In this document: positions 1 through 7,789 of the stretch, in pieces
How the letters are laid out: every line of letters starts with the position of its first letter
Position numbering within the stretch: position 1 is the first letter of the stretch
Origin: Acidobacteriota bacterium
Lineage (GTDB): Bacteria; Acidobacteriota; JAAYUB01; JAMOQF01
Length of the DNA stretch: 33,002 bases
Reading direction: 5' to 3'
Assembly (NCBI GenBank): GCA_027064125.1
Contig: JAMOQF010000176.1
Span: 1 to 33,002 of the forward strand
Translations under genes and position numbers: made by a program
The notes under the pieces: generated by a model
The model's input: the letters and a program-made list of their open reading frames with translations, nothing else
What the model was told of the DNA's origin: nothing
Database searches by the model: none

Positions 1-10
1 CTTAAATTTT

Positions 11-50
11 CTGCCTGACACCCTTTCCCTCTGCCTGACACCCTTTCCCC
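11..50. repeat. Two tandem copies of a 20-bp unit
   Basis: The unit CTGCCTGACACCCTTTCCCY occurs twice in direct succession, at 11-30 and 31-50, differing only at the last base. The core GCCTGACACC is the same as in the dispersed repeats further right. Confidence 0.9.
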
Positions 51-92
51 ATTTACTTTTCCAGAGGCCCCTAAAAATTTATGAAAACAAAT

Positions 93-427
93 GGTGCCAG
101 ACAAAAAATTTCTTCTTTTTCTTCTATAAGCTCATGGTGGGGATTGTAGAGGGGAATTCGATTATTTTAGCCTGACACCTTTTACACCTTTTATTTTTAT
201 CCAGATCTTGCCTGACACTTTTCTTAAGACACCTTTTTACAATCCCAAATCTAAAATCTTGTCTGGCACTTTTTCTTTCTTTTTCATTTTCATTTTTAGC
301 CTGATACCCTTTTCTTAATCTCATTTTCAGGTATGTCCCCATCCTAAGTCCTTGCCTCTTGCCTGTAACTTTTTCTTTTTAAATCTCGGATCTTGCCTGG
401 CACTTTTTTCAAGATTAGGTCTGTCCC
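93..427. repeat. Cluster of dispersed GCCTGRCAC / AGGTCTGTCCC motifs
   Basis: Copies seen: GGTGCCAGAC (93-102, opposite orientation), GCCTGACACC (170-179), GCCTGACACT (210-219), GTCTGGCACT (261-270), GCCTGATACC (299-308), GTATGTCCCC (331-340, degenerate), GCCTGTAACT (361-370, degenerate), GCCTGGCACT (395-404) and AGGTCTGTCCC (417-427). Most are followed by runs of T. The same two motifs recur at 32402-32550 and nowhere convincingly inside genes. They look like a REP-like intergenic repeat family. A link to an IS200-like (RAYT) transposase is only an inference, since none is in the window. Confidence 0.8.
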
Positions 428-544
428 TAAATCCTCCCTTTAATTAAATCTAAAAGACATGAATTAAACCAGATGTTTGCCAAGAAATTTGATCATAGAG
501 TTGATAATGATAAAGGAATGGGAAGAAAAGTTAAGTTATATATT

Positions 545-1498
545 CTATAAATTTTTTAACCCTTGAGTAACCCATTTAAATTTATACCCCCTTTTCCTCA
601 TTTTATCAATCAATATAGGTAAAATTTCATAAACCGGCTTTTTTCTCTTACTTCCAAGATGGAACAAAACAATTCCACCACTTATGCCATAAATTCTTTT
701 CCTTCCAAAATTTAAAATGGAATCCAAAATTTCAAAATTTGTTTTATACCTCTCATCTCTTTCATCATAGAGCCAATCTAACGTGTCAAGGGTTTCTCCC
801 AACTCATAATCCCTTGTCCACGAAATATGCGTGTATCCAAATTCATGTGCCCACTCATCTATTTCCTCATTCGTTTCACCATAAGGAGCCCTCCATATTT
901 TCTTCATCCTCTTTCCCGTTAAATTAAAATATAGTTCTTCATTTTTTAAGAGCATTCTCTTTAAAAAATCTCTGTTAACATAGTCCTTTGTAATATGTCT
1001 GTGTAATTTTTCCCACTTAGTTAAATGAACGTGCCTATATAAATGATTTCCCACCTCAACAAATTCACATTTTGAAATTAAATTAGAGGAATCTGGAAAG
1101 TGTTCTATAAATGTTCCATTTAAAAAAAAGGTGACAGGCACCCTCTTTTTTTCTACTATACCAATAATGGGTTTTACACAATTGTCAAGAGAACAACCAT
1201 CAAAGGTCAAAAATATCCACTTTTTATCTCTCCTGAATCTAAAAATATCGTATCTATCAACATAAATGGGGCCTCTCTCCCTTCTGGGAATAGATAGAGG
1301 GGAAATCTCTTTTTTTAAATTAATTTTCCCACTACTTACTCCATTTTCTACCTCGTCAACCCTTTTGTTTTTTACCAGAGAAACACTACCCTCATTAAAA
1401 GAAATCCCCCTATTTTTCCTGATAAAAAAATAAAGAAAAAGAAAAGACAGCAGAGTTAAAAAAATAACAGTTAATCTAAAAACTAAAGAAGGTCTCAT
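545..1498 (-). CDS. Membrane-anchored polysaccharide deacetylase (NodB-like, CE4)
   Basis: A 317-aa protein with an N-terminal uncleaved anchor (about residues 8-26, VFRLTVIFLTLLSFLFLYFF) and an extracytoplasmic NodB-type deacetylase domain. Visible motifs are LTFDGCSLDN (motif 1), VTFFLNGTF, GNHLYRH (HxxxH metal pair), RAPYG (motif 3) and a C-terminal LFHLG. Such enzymes remove acetyl groups from cell-wall or exopolysaccharide N-acetylhexosamines, using a metal held by Asp-His-His. Motif 1 is unusual: the canonical TFDDG is TFDGC here, so the usual metal-binding second Asp is missing or displaced, perhaps to the following LDN. The start is two bases after the uridine kinase stop and has no clear ribosome site of its own, suggesting translational coupling at the end of the nucleoside operon. 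Substrate is unknown. Confidence 0.85.
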   Translation of the reverse strand: MRPSLVFRLTVIFLTLLSFLFLYFFIRKNRGISFNEGSVSLVKNKRVDEVENGVSSGKINLKKEISPLSIPRRERGPIYVDRYDIFRFRRDKKWIFLTFDGCSLDNCVKPIIGIVEKKRVPVTFFLNGTFIEHFPDSSNLISKCEFVEVGNHLYRHVHLTKWEKLHRHITKDYVNRDFLKRMLLKNEELYFNLTGKRMKKIWRAPYGETNEEIDEWAHEFGYTHISWTRDYELGETLDTLDWLYDERDERYKTNFEILDSILNFGRKRIYGISGGIVLFHLGSKRKKPVYEILPILIDKMRKRGYKFKWVTQGLKNL

Positions 1499-1500
1499 GA

Positions 1501-2136
1501 TTACAAATCTTTTAAAATTCCATGTATCCTTGAAACAATTGTTTCAATCGCCACCAAATTGTGTGCCCCTTCTGGAATTATAATATCTGCATACCTTTTT
1601 GAAGGCTCAACAAATTGTAAATGCATGGGTTTAACAGTTGAAAGGTACTGATTTATTATGGATTCAAGTGATCTACCTCTTTCAAGTACATCCCTTTTTA
1701 ACCTTCTAATGAATCTCTCATCGGAATCACAGTCCACAAATATTTTGATATCAAAAAGGTCTCTCAGTTTTTTCTCCTGAAATACGAGAATACCCTCAAC
1801 TATTATCAAATTTGAAGGTTCAATGTGATTGGTCTCCTGCAATCTCGAATTTGTATGAAAATTGTAAATTGGCTGTTCAATGGGTTTAAAATTTATCAAA
1901 TCCCTTAAATGTTCAATAAACAACTTCCAATCAAAGGCAGCGGGATGGTCATAATTGGAAGTCTCCTTTATTTTTTGTGGCAAATCTTTTTCATCCAGGT
2001 AGTAGGAATCCTGATGAATTATAATGGGATTATACTCACCTAATTTTCCCTTCAATATCAAAGCAATGGAAGTCTTACCAGAACCGGTTCCTCCACAAAT
2101 TCCAATTAGAAGAGGTTTTTTTCTACTACTTTTCAT
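1501..2136 (-). CDS. udk: Uridine kinase (uridine/cytidine salvage)
   Basis: Phosphorylates uridine and cytidine to UMP and CMP. The P-loop GICGGTGSGKTS lies near the N-terminus, followed by the family signatures HQDSYY, NYDHPAAFDW (nucleoside binding) and LIIVEGILVF, and the Arg-rich lid DERFIRRLKRD. Length (211 aa) fits bacterial Udk. The ORF track begins at a TTG at 2154; I prefer the ATG at 2136, which gives MKSSRKKPLLIGICGG and an 11-base overlap with the upstream deaminase gene. It lies within the add-mtaD-udk-deacetylase operon, so pyrimidine salvage is co-expressed with adenosine deamination. Confidence 0.93.
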   Translation of the reverse strand: MKSSRKKPLLIGICGGTGSGKTSIALILKGKLGEYNPIIIHQDSYYLDEKDLPQKIKETSNYDHPAAFDWKLFIEHLRDLINFKPIEQPIYNFHTNSRLQETNHIEPSNLIIVEGILVFQEKKLRDLFDIKIFVDCDSDERFIRRLKRDVLERGRSLESIINQYLSTVKPMHLQFVEPSKRYADIIIPEGAHNLVAIETIVSRIHGILKDL

Positions 2137-3466
2137 ATTTTCTTGCCCTTTCAAGCAACTTTTTCAACTCAATTTCACATTCATAAATAATGGTTTCCCT
2201 ATTTAAAGAAGGAAAAAGCCCATTTTCATAAACAATATTTCCTTCTACCATGGTCATGGTCACATCCCTGCTCCCGAAATTGTAAACAAGGGCGCTATAA
2301 ATGTTTGAATAGGGAAATGAATGCAAATCCTTCCTCTTTAAAATAACAATATCCGCCTTTTTACCAAGTTCAATGCTCCCAATTTTATCATCCATTCTTA
2401 AAGCCCTGGCAGCATCAATTGTTGCCATTTTTACTATATCTTCAGACTTTAAAAAGCCGGGCCCTTTTCGAATGGACTGTATTAAACCTGCAAGTCTCAT
2501 TTCCATAAAAACATCCAGATTATTATTGCAGGGAGCTCCATCTGCCCCAAGAGATACAGAAATACCTCTCTCAAGCATCTCTGGAATCATTGCTATACCT
2601 GAACCAAGTTTCAGGTTGGACCCTGGACAGTGTAATACCCTTGTCTTTGTCTCAGAAAGAATGTTCATCTCATCTTCATCAACCCATATACAGTGGGCAA
2701 GATACAAAATATCCCCAGTGAGCCCCATCTTATGAAAATATTCTATATTCCTCATTCCTTTAACTTCATAAACAGATTCTATCTCCTTCAAATTTTCAGA
2801 GGAATGAGAATGAATTATAACCCTATTTTTTTGACAAAAATCCCTCACATCCTCTATCAATTTATCAGAACATGAAAGAGCAAATCTTGGAGCAACTGCA
2901 AGTTGTAGTCGTCCATTTTCGCTGTTGTGATATTTTTTATACAACTTCTCAACTTCATTCATTGCCTTTCTTCTACCCTGTTTAAGGGGTTTTGGCACCT
3001 TATCCCCCTCATCCATCATACATTTACCAACAATTGCCCTCTGTCCAGTTTCTTTAAGTGCTTCAAAAACCACATGGGTGTGATTTACTGTCTCCATGGT
3101 GAGTATCGTAGTAGTTCCCCCCGAAAGAAGTTCCATACTCCCCAAAAGAGCACTTTTAAATAAACTTTCCTCAGTGTGGGCTGCTTCAAAGGGCCATATT
3201 CTCCTCCTAAGCCAATCAAGTAACTCAAGGTCATCTGCAAGTCCTCTAAATATGGTTTGACATAGATGAATATGTGTTTGAATAAAACCTGGCAAGACAA
3301 TACTTCCGTTTAAATTTACCACATTTGAAACCGAGGTCTCAAATTTCCCAATACCAGTAATAACTCCATCTTCTATTAAAATATCACCCTCTATTATCTC
3401 CAGATTCTCATTCATGGTCACAATGTATCCATTTTTTAAAACCTTTATATCTTTGGTCCCACTCAT
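2126..3466 (-). CDS. mtaD: Amidohydrolase: MTA/SAH/5'-deoxyadenosine deaminase family
   Basis: A 446-aa metal-dependent amidohydrolase of the AtzA/TrzN-MtaD group. Metal ligands are visible as QTHIHL (HxH, about residue 65), HSHSSE, LAHCIW and the Asp in SLGADGAPCNNN. The C-terminal GSIELGKKADIVIL is the usual small beta domain of the superfamily. Relatives deaminate 5'-methylthioadenosine, S-adenosylhomocysteine or 5'-deoxyadenosine to inosine analogues, recycling by-products of SAM-using enzymes. The genomic partner adenosine deaminase supports a nucleoside substrate, but the exact one cannot be read from sequence. A guanine or chlorohydrolase-type substrate is less likely. Its ATG overlaps the upstream gene's TGA (ATGA), and GGAGAGG lies a few bases upstream. 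Confidence 0.85.
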   Translation of the reverse strand: MSGTKDIKVLKNGYIVTMNENLEIIEGDILIEDGVITGIGKFETSVSNVVNLNGSIVLPGFIQTHIHLCQTIFRGLADDLELLDWLRRRIWPFEAAHTEESLFKSALLGSMELLSGGTTTILTMETVNHTHVVFEALKETGQRAIVGKCMMDEGDKVPKPLKQGRRKAMNEVEKLYKKYHNSENGRLQLAVAPRFALSCSDKLIEDVRDFCQKNRVIIHSHSSENLKEIESVYEVKGMRNIEYFHKMGLTGDILYLAHCIWVDEDEMNILSETKTRVLHCPGSNLKLGSGIAMIPEMLERGISVSLGADGAPCNNNLDVFMEMRLAGLIQSIRKGPGFLKSEDIVKMATIDAARALRMDDKIGSIELGKKADIVILKRKDLHSFPYSNIYSALVYNFGSRDVTMTMVEGNIVYENGLFPSLNRETIIYECEIELKKLLERARKYEK

Positions 3467-4671
3467 GATATGATACCTCTCCTTTTTCCTATCTTCTCAA
3501 TCAGGTTTATAACCTTTCTAACATATTTTCTCTTTAACCTATATTCACATGGGAAAAAACTTCTTTTAAACCCATATATTAAAATGTCCTTCAAAGTCTT
3601 AAAATCTATGTTGAAATTTTCAATGGCAAGTTGTAATTCCCTTGAAACTGTGGTATTTGATACCAATCTGTTGTCAGTACAAATGGCAACGCTCAATTTG
3701 TTTTCAAGCATCTTTCTGAAATTGTGATTATCTAATCTTCCTATTGAGGGATTTGTCTGCATATTACTTGTAAGACATACTTCAATGGTAATCCTTGAAT
3801 CGGCAATATATTGAATAAGTTCTTTAACAAATTTTTCTTTATTTTCAATTCTACCATCTGTTATAGCGTCCACATCAAAAAGATAATACCCATGCCCAAT
3901 TCTATCTGCATGCAACTCAGAAATGGCTTGAAATATAGATTCAGGGCCAAAGGCTTCTCCAGCATGCACAGTTTTTTTCATAAAATTTCTGTGGACAAAA
4001 TCAAAGGCCTGCCTGTGATCCATTGCCGGATTACCCACCTCATCTCCAGCAAGGTCAAATCCAACTATTGGAATACCATAGTCATCTCTTATTTTCACAG
4101 AACCTTTTGCAAGTTCAAGAGATGCCATACTATATATTTCCTTTTTGTTGGAATATTTGTGAACGGAAAAAAATTTGTGATAATAACTGGAAAAAAAACT
4201 TTCAAACTTTCTCATGGCACAAACTATAATTCCATATCTATACTCAGGCTCATGAGGAGGTAGATTCAAATTATATTCATCACATGCCTTTTTCAATCCT
4301 TCATTAACCGCTTTTAAAACATCCTCCAATTGGAGATGGTCATTTATATGTAATTGTGGAGCAAATCTAACCTCAACATATCTAACCCCCTCTCTAATAT
4401 TGTCCTCCATCAACTCATACGCCACCCTTTCCAGATTTTCTGCACTCTGCAATACTGCAACAGTGTATTCAAATCCCTTGAGATATTCCGCTAAACTTTC
4501 ATATCTATCTTTAAACACAAGTTCCCTGAGACCCTCTTCAGTAAAGGAAGGCAAAGAGAGATTACCCCTCTTTGCAAGTTCTATAAGTGTGGAAAGTCTT
4601 AAGGATCCATCAAGGTGAACATGTAAATCACTCTTTGGCAATTCTCTTATAATGTCTAAATCTAAAACCAT
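3463..4671 (-). CDS. add: Adenosine deaminase
   Basis: Converts (deoxy)adenosine to (deoxy)inosine. All catalytic landmarks of the family are visible: SDLHVHLDGSLR near the N-terminus (HxH zinc ligands), VGFDLAGDE, the HAGEAFG motif (zinc His and catalytic Glu), DRIGHGYYL (catalytic His) and AICTDNRLVSNT (zinc Asp). At 402 aa it is longer than many Add proteins (about 330-350). The extra length is mainly an insertion around residues 135-190 with a run of aromatic and basic residues (FESFFSSYYHKFF). First gene of the nucleoside operon: AAAGGAG lies five bases before the ATG and a good promoter just upstream. Confidence 0.93.
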   Translation of the reverse strand: MVLDLDIIRELPKSDLHVHLDGSLRLSTLIELAKRGNLSLPSFTEEGLRELVFKDRYESLAEYLKGFEYTVAVLQSAENLERVAYELMEDNIREGVRYVEVRFAPQLHINDHLQLEDVLKAVNEGLKKACDEYNLNLPPHEPEYRYGIIVCAMRKFESFFSSYYHKFFSVHKYSNKKEIYSMASLELAKGSVKIRDDYGIPIVGFDLAGDEVGNPAMDHRQAFDFVHRNFMKKTVHAGEAFGPESIFQAISELHADRIGHGYYLFDVDAITDGRIENKEKFVKELIQYIADSRITIEVCLTSNMQTNPSIGRLDNHNFRKMLENKLSVAICTDNRLVSNTTVSRELQLAIENFNIDFKTLKDILIYGFKRSFFPCEYRLKRKYVRKVINLIEKIGKRRGIIS

Positions 4672-4700
4672 AAAAACTCCTTTCCCAAAATCATCTGGTA

Positions 4701-4729
4701 ATTATACTAACAATCCAGCCATTAGACAA
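4701..4729 (-). promoter_or_regulatory. Sigma-70-type promoter of the nucleoside operon
   Basis: On the minus strand TTGTCT (4724-4729) and a perfect TATAAT (4701-4706) are separated by exactly 17 bases. They lie about 30 bases before the add start codon, with the ribosome site AAAGGAG at 4677-4683. The predicted leader is only about 20-25 nt, leaving no room for a riboswitch. Confidence 0.75.
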
Positions 4730-4738
4730 AAATAAAAT

Positions 4739-6862
4739 TTACCCCCAATTAAAAAACTTCATTTTCTCCCCAAAAAAATCCTTCAATTCCGTCAAAATTT
4801 TATCATCCACTTCCGTAATTTCACTCATTGTTTTTAAATAACTTTCTACGTCATTACTTACTTCTTCCACCATTTCCCTGTCCCTTAATATGTTTGCAAA
4901 TTTAAATCCATCCACACCCCACTGTTTAACTCCCCCCAAATCTCCAATACCCCTAATCCTCATATCTTCTTCAGCAATTTTAAACCCATCTGAATTTTCA
5001 ACAAATACTTTTAATCTCTCCAGAGAATCTTCATTCTTAACTGAATGAACTATTAAAAAACATTTCCCTTCCCTTCCCCCCCTGCCTACCCTGCCTCTTA
5101 ACTGGTGCAGTTGTGCCAGACCAAATCTCTCTGCATGTTCTATCACCATAAAATTAGCATCTCCAACATCAACACCAACTTCAACAACTGTAGTAGACAC
5201 AAGGATATCTATTTCACCATTTTTAAATTTCCTCATTACATCTTCCTTCTGAAGGGTTCCCATTTTTCCATGCAAAACATCAACCCTATATCCACCAAAA
5301 CGCCTTTTAATCTCTTCAAAACCACTCATTAAACTCTTAAGTTCCATTTTCTCAGAATCTTCAATAATGGGAAATACAAAGTACCCCCTATTGCCTATTT
5401 CAAGTTCCTTTTCTATCATTCTGTAGACATTCTCCACCTGATTTTCAAAAAAAAGAAAGGTATCGACCCTTCTTCTATTTGGAGGCAACTCATCAATTAC
5501 TGACAAATCAAGATCTCCATACAGTGTAAGGGCAAGGGTTCTGGGAATAGGAGTGGCTGTCATTACAATTATATCAGGCGATAAAGATTTCCTATACAAC
5601 TTCATCCTCTGAATGACCCCAAATCTGTGTTGTTCATCTATAACCACAAGGCCTAAATTGTCAAATTCAACATCTTCTTCTAAAACACTATGAGTCCCAA
5701 CCAAAATTTTAATTTCGCCCATTCTCAATTTTTCTTTAATTTCTTCCTTTTCCCTTTTCTTTATTCCACTTTTTAAAAGAGCAATTTCTACATCTCTTTC
5801 TTCCAACATATTCTGAAAATTTATGAAATGTTGTTCCGCAAGTATTTCTGTTGGAGCCATCAAAACGGTCTGATAACCATTTTTTACTACAATTAACATA
5901 CTCATAAGGGCAATTATAGTCTTTCCACTTCCCACATCCCCCTGAAGCAATCTATTCATTGGATAAGGGGACTCAAGATCCCTTACAATTTCCCTCATAA
6001 CCCTCTTTTGAGCCTCAGTGAGTTTAAACGGCAGTATTTTCCCCAGATACCTTTTTAAATTTAAATCCACCACTATCTTTCTATTCTTTCTCTTTCTTTT
6101 AAATTTTTTAGCAACAAATTTCAAGCCCAACTGAAAGAGAAATAACTCCTCATATATCATTCGCTTATGGGAGTCAGTGGAAAAAGAGTTCAACCTCTCC
6201 ATATATTCTCCTCTGGAAAAGGGAAAATCCTCTCTATAATCCGGAAAATGTATCTCTCTTAAGGCATCTTCTCTTAAAGGAAATGAATACCTTTCTATAA
6301 TATAAGGTGGCAAAAACTCATCTATTTTCCCATTAACCTTTTTCAAAAGATTAAAAATAATTTCTCTTAACTGCCTTGAATTTAAACGCCCAATAGCTCT
6401 ATATATGGGAATAATTCTTTCCCTGTGGATATTGGATGAACCTCCCCTCTCCACTTCAAATTCAGGGTTTTGAAGACACAACCTATTTATGGAGTAAAAA
6501 TCCCTCACAACCCTTCCATAAAGATATAAAATCATTCCCTCTTTTAAACTTCTCTTCAAAAATGGCATATTAAAAAAATAGACATTTAATACCCCACTTC
6601 CATCCCCCACCACCATCTCAAAAACTTTTATCTTCTTCTTTCGGGTAATATTCACATCAGAGGCTAAAATCCTTGCCCTTATTAGAGAAAATTCTCCCAC
6701 CTTTAAGTCTGAAATTGGCTTTACAAATTCCCTATCCTCATACCTAAAGGGTGGATAATAGAGTAGATCTTTTATTTTAAATATTCCCTTTTTTCTAAGG
6801 ATTTCCGCCCTTTTTGGACCTACACCCTTTAAAAATTGTATATTTTCGTCCAATATTGACAC
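4739..6862 (-). CDS. recG: ATP-dependent DNA helicase RecG
   Basis: Branch-migration helicase that remodels stalled replication forks and Holliday junctions. N-terminal part: LKGVGPKRAEILRKKGI (HhH-like) and the OB-fold wedge domain (about residues 55-150). Helicase motor: Walker A LLQGDVGSGKT, Walker B/motif II VIDEQHRFG, motif III TATPIPRTLALTLYGD, VSTTVVEVGVDV, and the motif VI arginines QLRGRVGRG. The C-terminal accessory helices end in MKFFNWG. Full length at about 707 aa. The assigned start is a GTG without an obvious ribosome site, so the exact N-terminus is uncertain. It is separated from the upstream 271-aa gene by a GC-rich hairpin, so it may be an independent unit or rely on read-through. 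Confidence 0.96.
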   Translation of the reverse strand: MSILDENIQFLKGVGPKRAEILRKKGIFKIKDLLYYPPFRYEDREFVKPISDLKVGEFSLIRARILASDVNITRKKKIKVFEMVVGDGSGVLNVYFFNMPFLKRSLKEGMILYLYGRVVRDFYSINRLCLQNPEFEVERGGSSNIHRERIIPIYRAIGRLNSRQLREIIFNLLKKVNGKIDEFLPPYIIERYSFPLREDALREIHFPDYREDFPFSRGEYMERLNSFSTDSHKRMIYEELFLFQLGLKFVAKKFKRKRKNRKIVVDLNLKRYLGKILPFKLTEAQKRVMREIVRDLESPYPMNRLLQGDVGSGKTIIALMSMLIVVKNGYQTVLMAPTEILAEQHFINFQNMLEERDVEIALLKSGIKKREKEEIKEKLRMGEIKILVGTHSVLEEDVEFDNLGLVVIDEQHRFGVIQRMKLYRKSLSPDIIVMTATPIPRTLALTLYGDLDLSVIDELPPNRRRVDTFLFFENQVENVYRMIEKELEIGNRGYFVFPIIEDSEKMELKSLMSGFEEIKRRFGGYRVDVLHGKMGTLQKEDVMRKFKNGEIDILVSTTVVEVGVDVGDANFMVIEHAERFGLAQLHQLRGRVGRGGREGKCFLIVHSVKNEDSLERLKVFVENSDGFKIAEEDMRIRGIGDLGGVKQWGVDGFKFANILRDREMVEEVSNDVESYLKTMSEITEVDDKILTELKDFFGEKMKFFNWG

Positions 6863-6879
6863 TTTATTTTAATGGCAGG

Positions 6880-6904
6880 AAATGGGGGAGTATTTCCCCC
6901 ATTT
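6880..6904 (-). terminator. Perfect 10-bp GC-rich hairpin downstream of the 271-aa gene
   Basis: AAATGGGGGA (6880-6889) pairs perfectly with TCCCCCATTT (6895-6904) around a 5-base loop. It lies seven bases after the stop codon of the upstream minus-strand gene and before recG. No run of T follows on the transcribed strand, so it is a hairpin-only terminator, an mRNA 3'-end stabiliser or a read-through attenuator rather than a textbook terminator. Confidence 0.55.
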
Positions 6905-6910
6905 ATACAA

Positions 6911-7726
6911 TTACCTTGAATAGGATTCAAGGACTTTTTCTACTACCTTACTTTTTACCCTATTTAATTTTTTGTAATCTCTTTCAGGAGCCAGAGTATT
7001 CTGAAATTTATTTTCAACTCTTACTATCCTTTTAGCTTTAACAATACCCACAAACTTCCCCCTTTCAGAAACCCAATAATCCTCATTATAGTGGGTGGTT
7101 GTAATAAGCAAGAAATGTCCATTCTGTACCTTTTTTGTCTTTACAAGTTCCCTTTGAATGTGTTTACACTTAAAAGTACCTGCTGGAGTCTTAACCATTT
7201 CCACACCAACAATTTTTTCCTTTGCATCTGGATTTTTTAAATGTTTAAAAAGAGCTGCCCTGTTAAAGCCACTGTTTGCCTTTAAGTTTCCCTTCTTGAA
7301 ATCCACAGTTTCCTCAAAAATATCAGGTGCAACTAATTTTTCAATATCTTCAGCCTGCTTATCTACAAGCATTTTAACCATATGAACAGGTTTATTACCA
7401 TATTTAACAAGTTTTGTAGAATTGACAACTTTCTTCCCCTTTACATTCTTTACAGGTGGTGAAGAGGGTGTTGCAGAAGTTCCAAGAGGATTGGATATTT
7501 TATACTCAAGCCATATTTTTCCCTTTTCCTTTGCAGGCAAAACTGAAATATTTACTCTTTCAAACCTCGGCATTCCATTAAAGCCAGTGCTTGAAATGGC
7601 ATAGGTCAATTTATCTCCTGCCTTTAAATTTTTCACATTCCATATGGAAAATTCAGGATCAGATGCGGGAAAGACCAGCATTGCAAGAATTAATAAAAGA
7701 ATAGTTAAAAATATGATTTTTTTCAT
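6911..7726 (-). CDS. Exported protein of unknown function (DUF3108-like C-terminal features)
   Basis: A 271-aa protein with a clear signal peptide (MKKIIFLTILLLILAMLVFPAS) and no further membrane segment, so exported. The mature part starts SDPEFSIWNVKNLKAGDKLTYAIS. The second half contains VKTPAGTFKCKHIQRE and, about 25 residues later, DYWVSERGKFVGIVKAKR. This layout ('tPAGtF-C-xI' then 'yWvs...Gxv') resembles DUF3108/LolA-like outer-membrane-associated beta proteins; that is a weak inference from pattern. One cysteine is seen (in KCKH). AGGAG lies before the ATG. The gene is 63 bases downstream of the giant repeat protein gene with no obvious promoter between, so the two may be co-transcribed and functionally linked. 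Confidence 0.8.
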   Translation of the reverse strand: MKKIIFLTILLLILAMLVFPASDPEFSIWNVKNLKAGDKLTYAISSTGFNGMPRFERVNISVLPAKEKGKIWLEYKISNPLGTSATPSSPPVKNVKGKKVVNSTKLVKYGNKPVHMVKMLVDKQAEDIEKLVAPDIFEETVDFKKGNLKANSGFNRAALFKHLKNPDAKEKIVGVEMVKTPAGTFKCKHIQRELVKTKKVQNGHFLLITTTHYNEDYWVSERGKFVGIVKAKRIVRVENKFQNTLAPERDYKKLNRVKSKVVEKVLESYSR

Positions 7727-7751
7727 CTCACATCTCCTTTCATTGTTATTT

Positions 7752-7771
7752 TGGGGGCTAAACAGCCCCCA
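7752..7771 (-). terminator. Perfect 8-bp GC-rich hairpin after the giant gene
   Basis: TGGGGGCT (7752-7759) and AGCCCCCA (7764-7771) form a perfect stem with a 4-base loop, 18 bases past the stop of the 2043-aa gene and just before the ribosome site of the 271-aa gene. No U-tract follows. It could partially terminate or stabilise the upstream message, reducing downstream expression. Confidence 0.5.
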
Positions 7772-7789
7772 TCTACATTAACTAAAAAG

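Larger units (their letters stand above)
1..544. other. Gene-free intergenic region filled with short dispersed repeats
   Basis: No credible gene is present. The first ~430 bases are studded with copies of a GCCTGACACC/GCCTGGCACT core, each followed by a T-rich or CTTT tract, plus AGGTCTGTCCC-type motifs. Bases 431-544 are plain AT-rich sequence leading to the stop codon of the deacetylase gene. The minus-strand 72-aa ORF across 124-342 is an artefact of the repeats: its residues are mostly Lys, Arg and Gln from poly-pyrimidine tracts. Confidence 0.85.

Noticed and set aside
11-50. Possible start of a CRISPR array
   Set aside because: The copies are directly tandem with no spacer, and the other copies are irregularly spaced and degenerate; no cas genes.
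124-342. 72-aa minus-strand ORF in the left repeat region
   Set aside because: Translated from repeated pyrimidine tracts; composition is Lys/Arg/Gln-biased, with no ribosome site and no family resemblance.
1131-1142. GTGACAGGCACC inside the deacetylase gene, resembling the intergenic repeat core
   Set aside because: It encodes the conserved VPVTFFLNG stretch, so the match is best explained by coding constraint.
4672-4738. Riboswitch controlling the nucleoside operon
   Set aside because: The promoter lies so close to the ribosome site that the leader is only about 20-25 nt.
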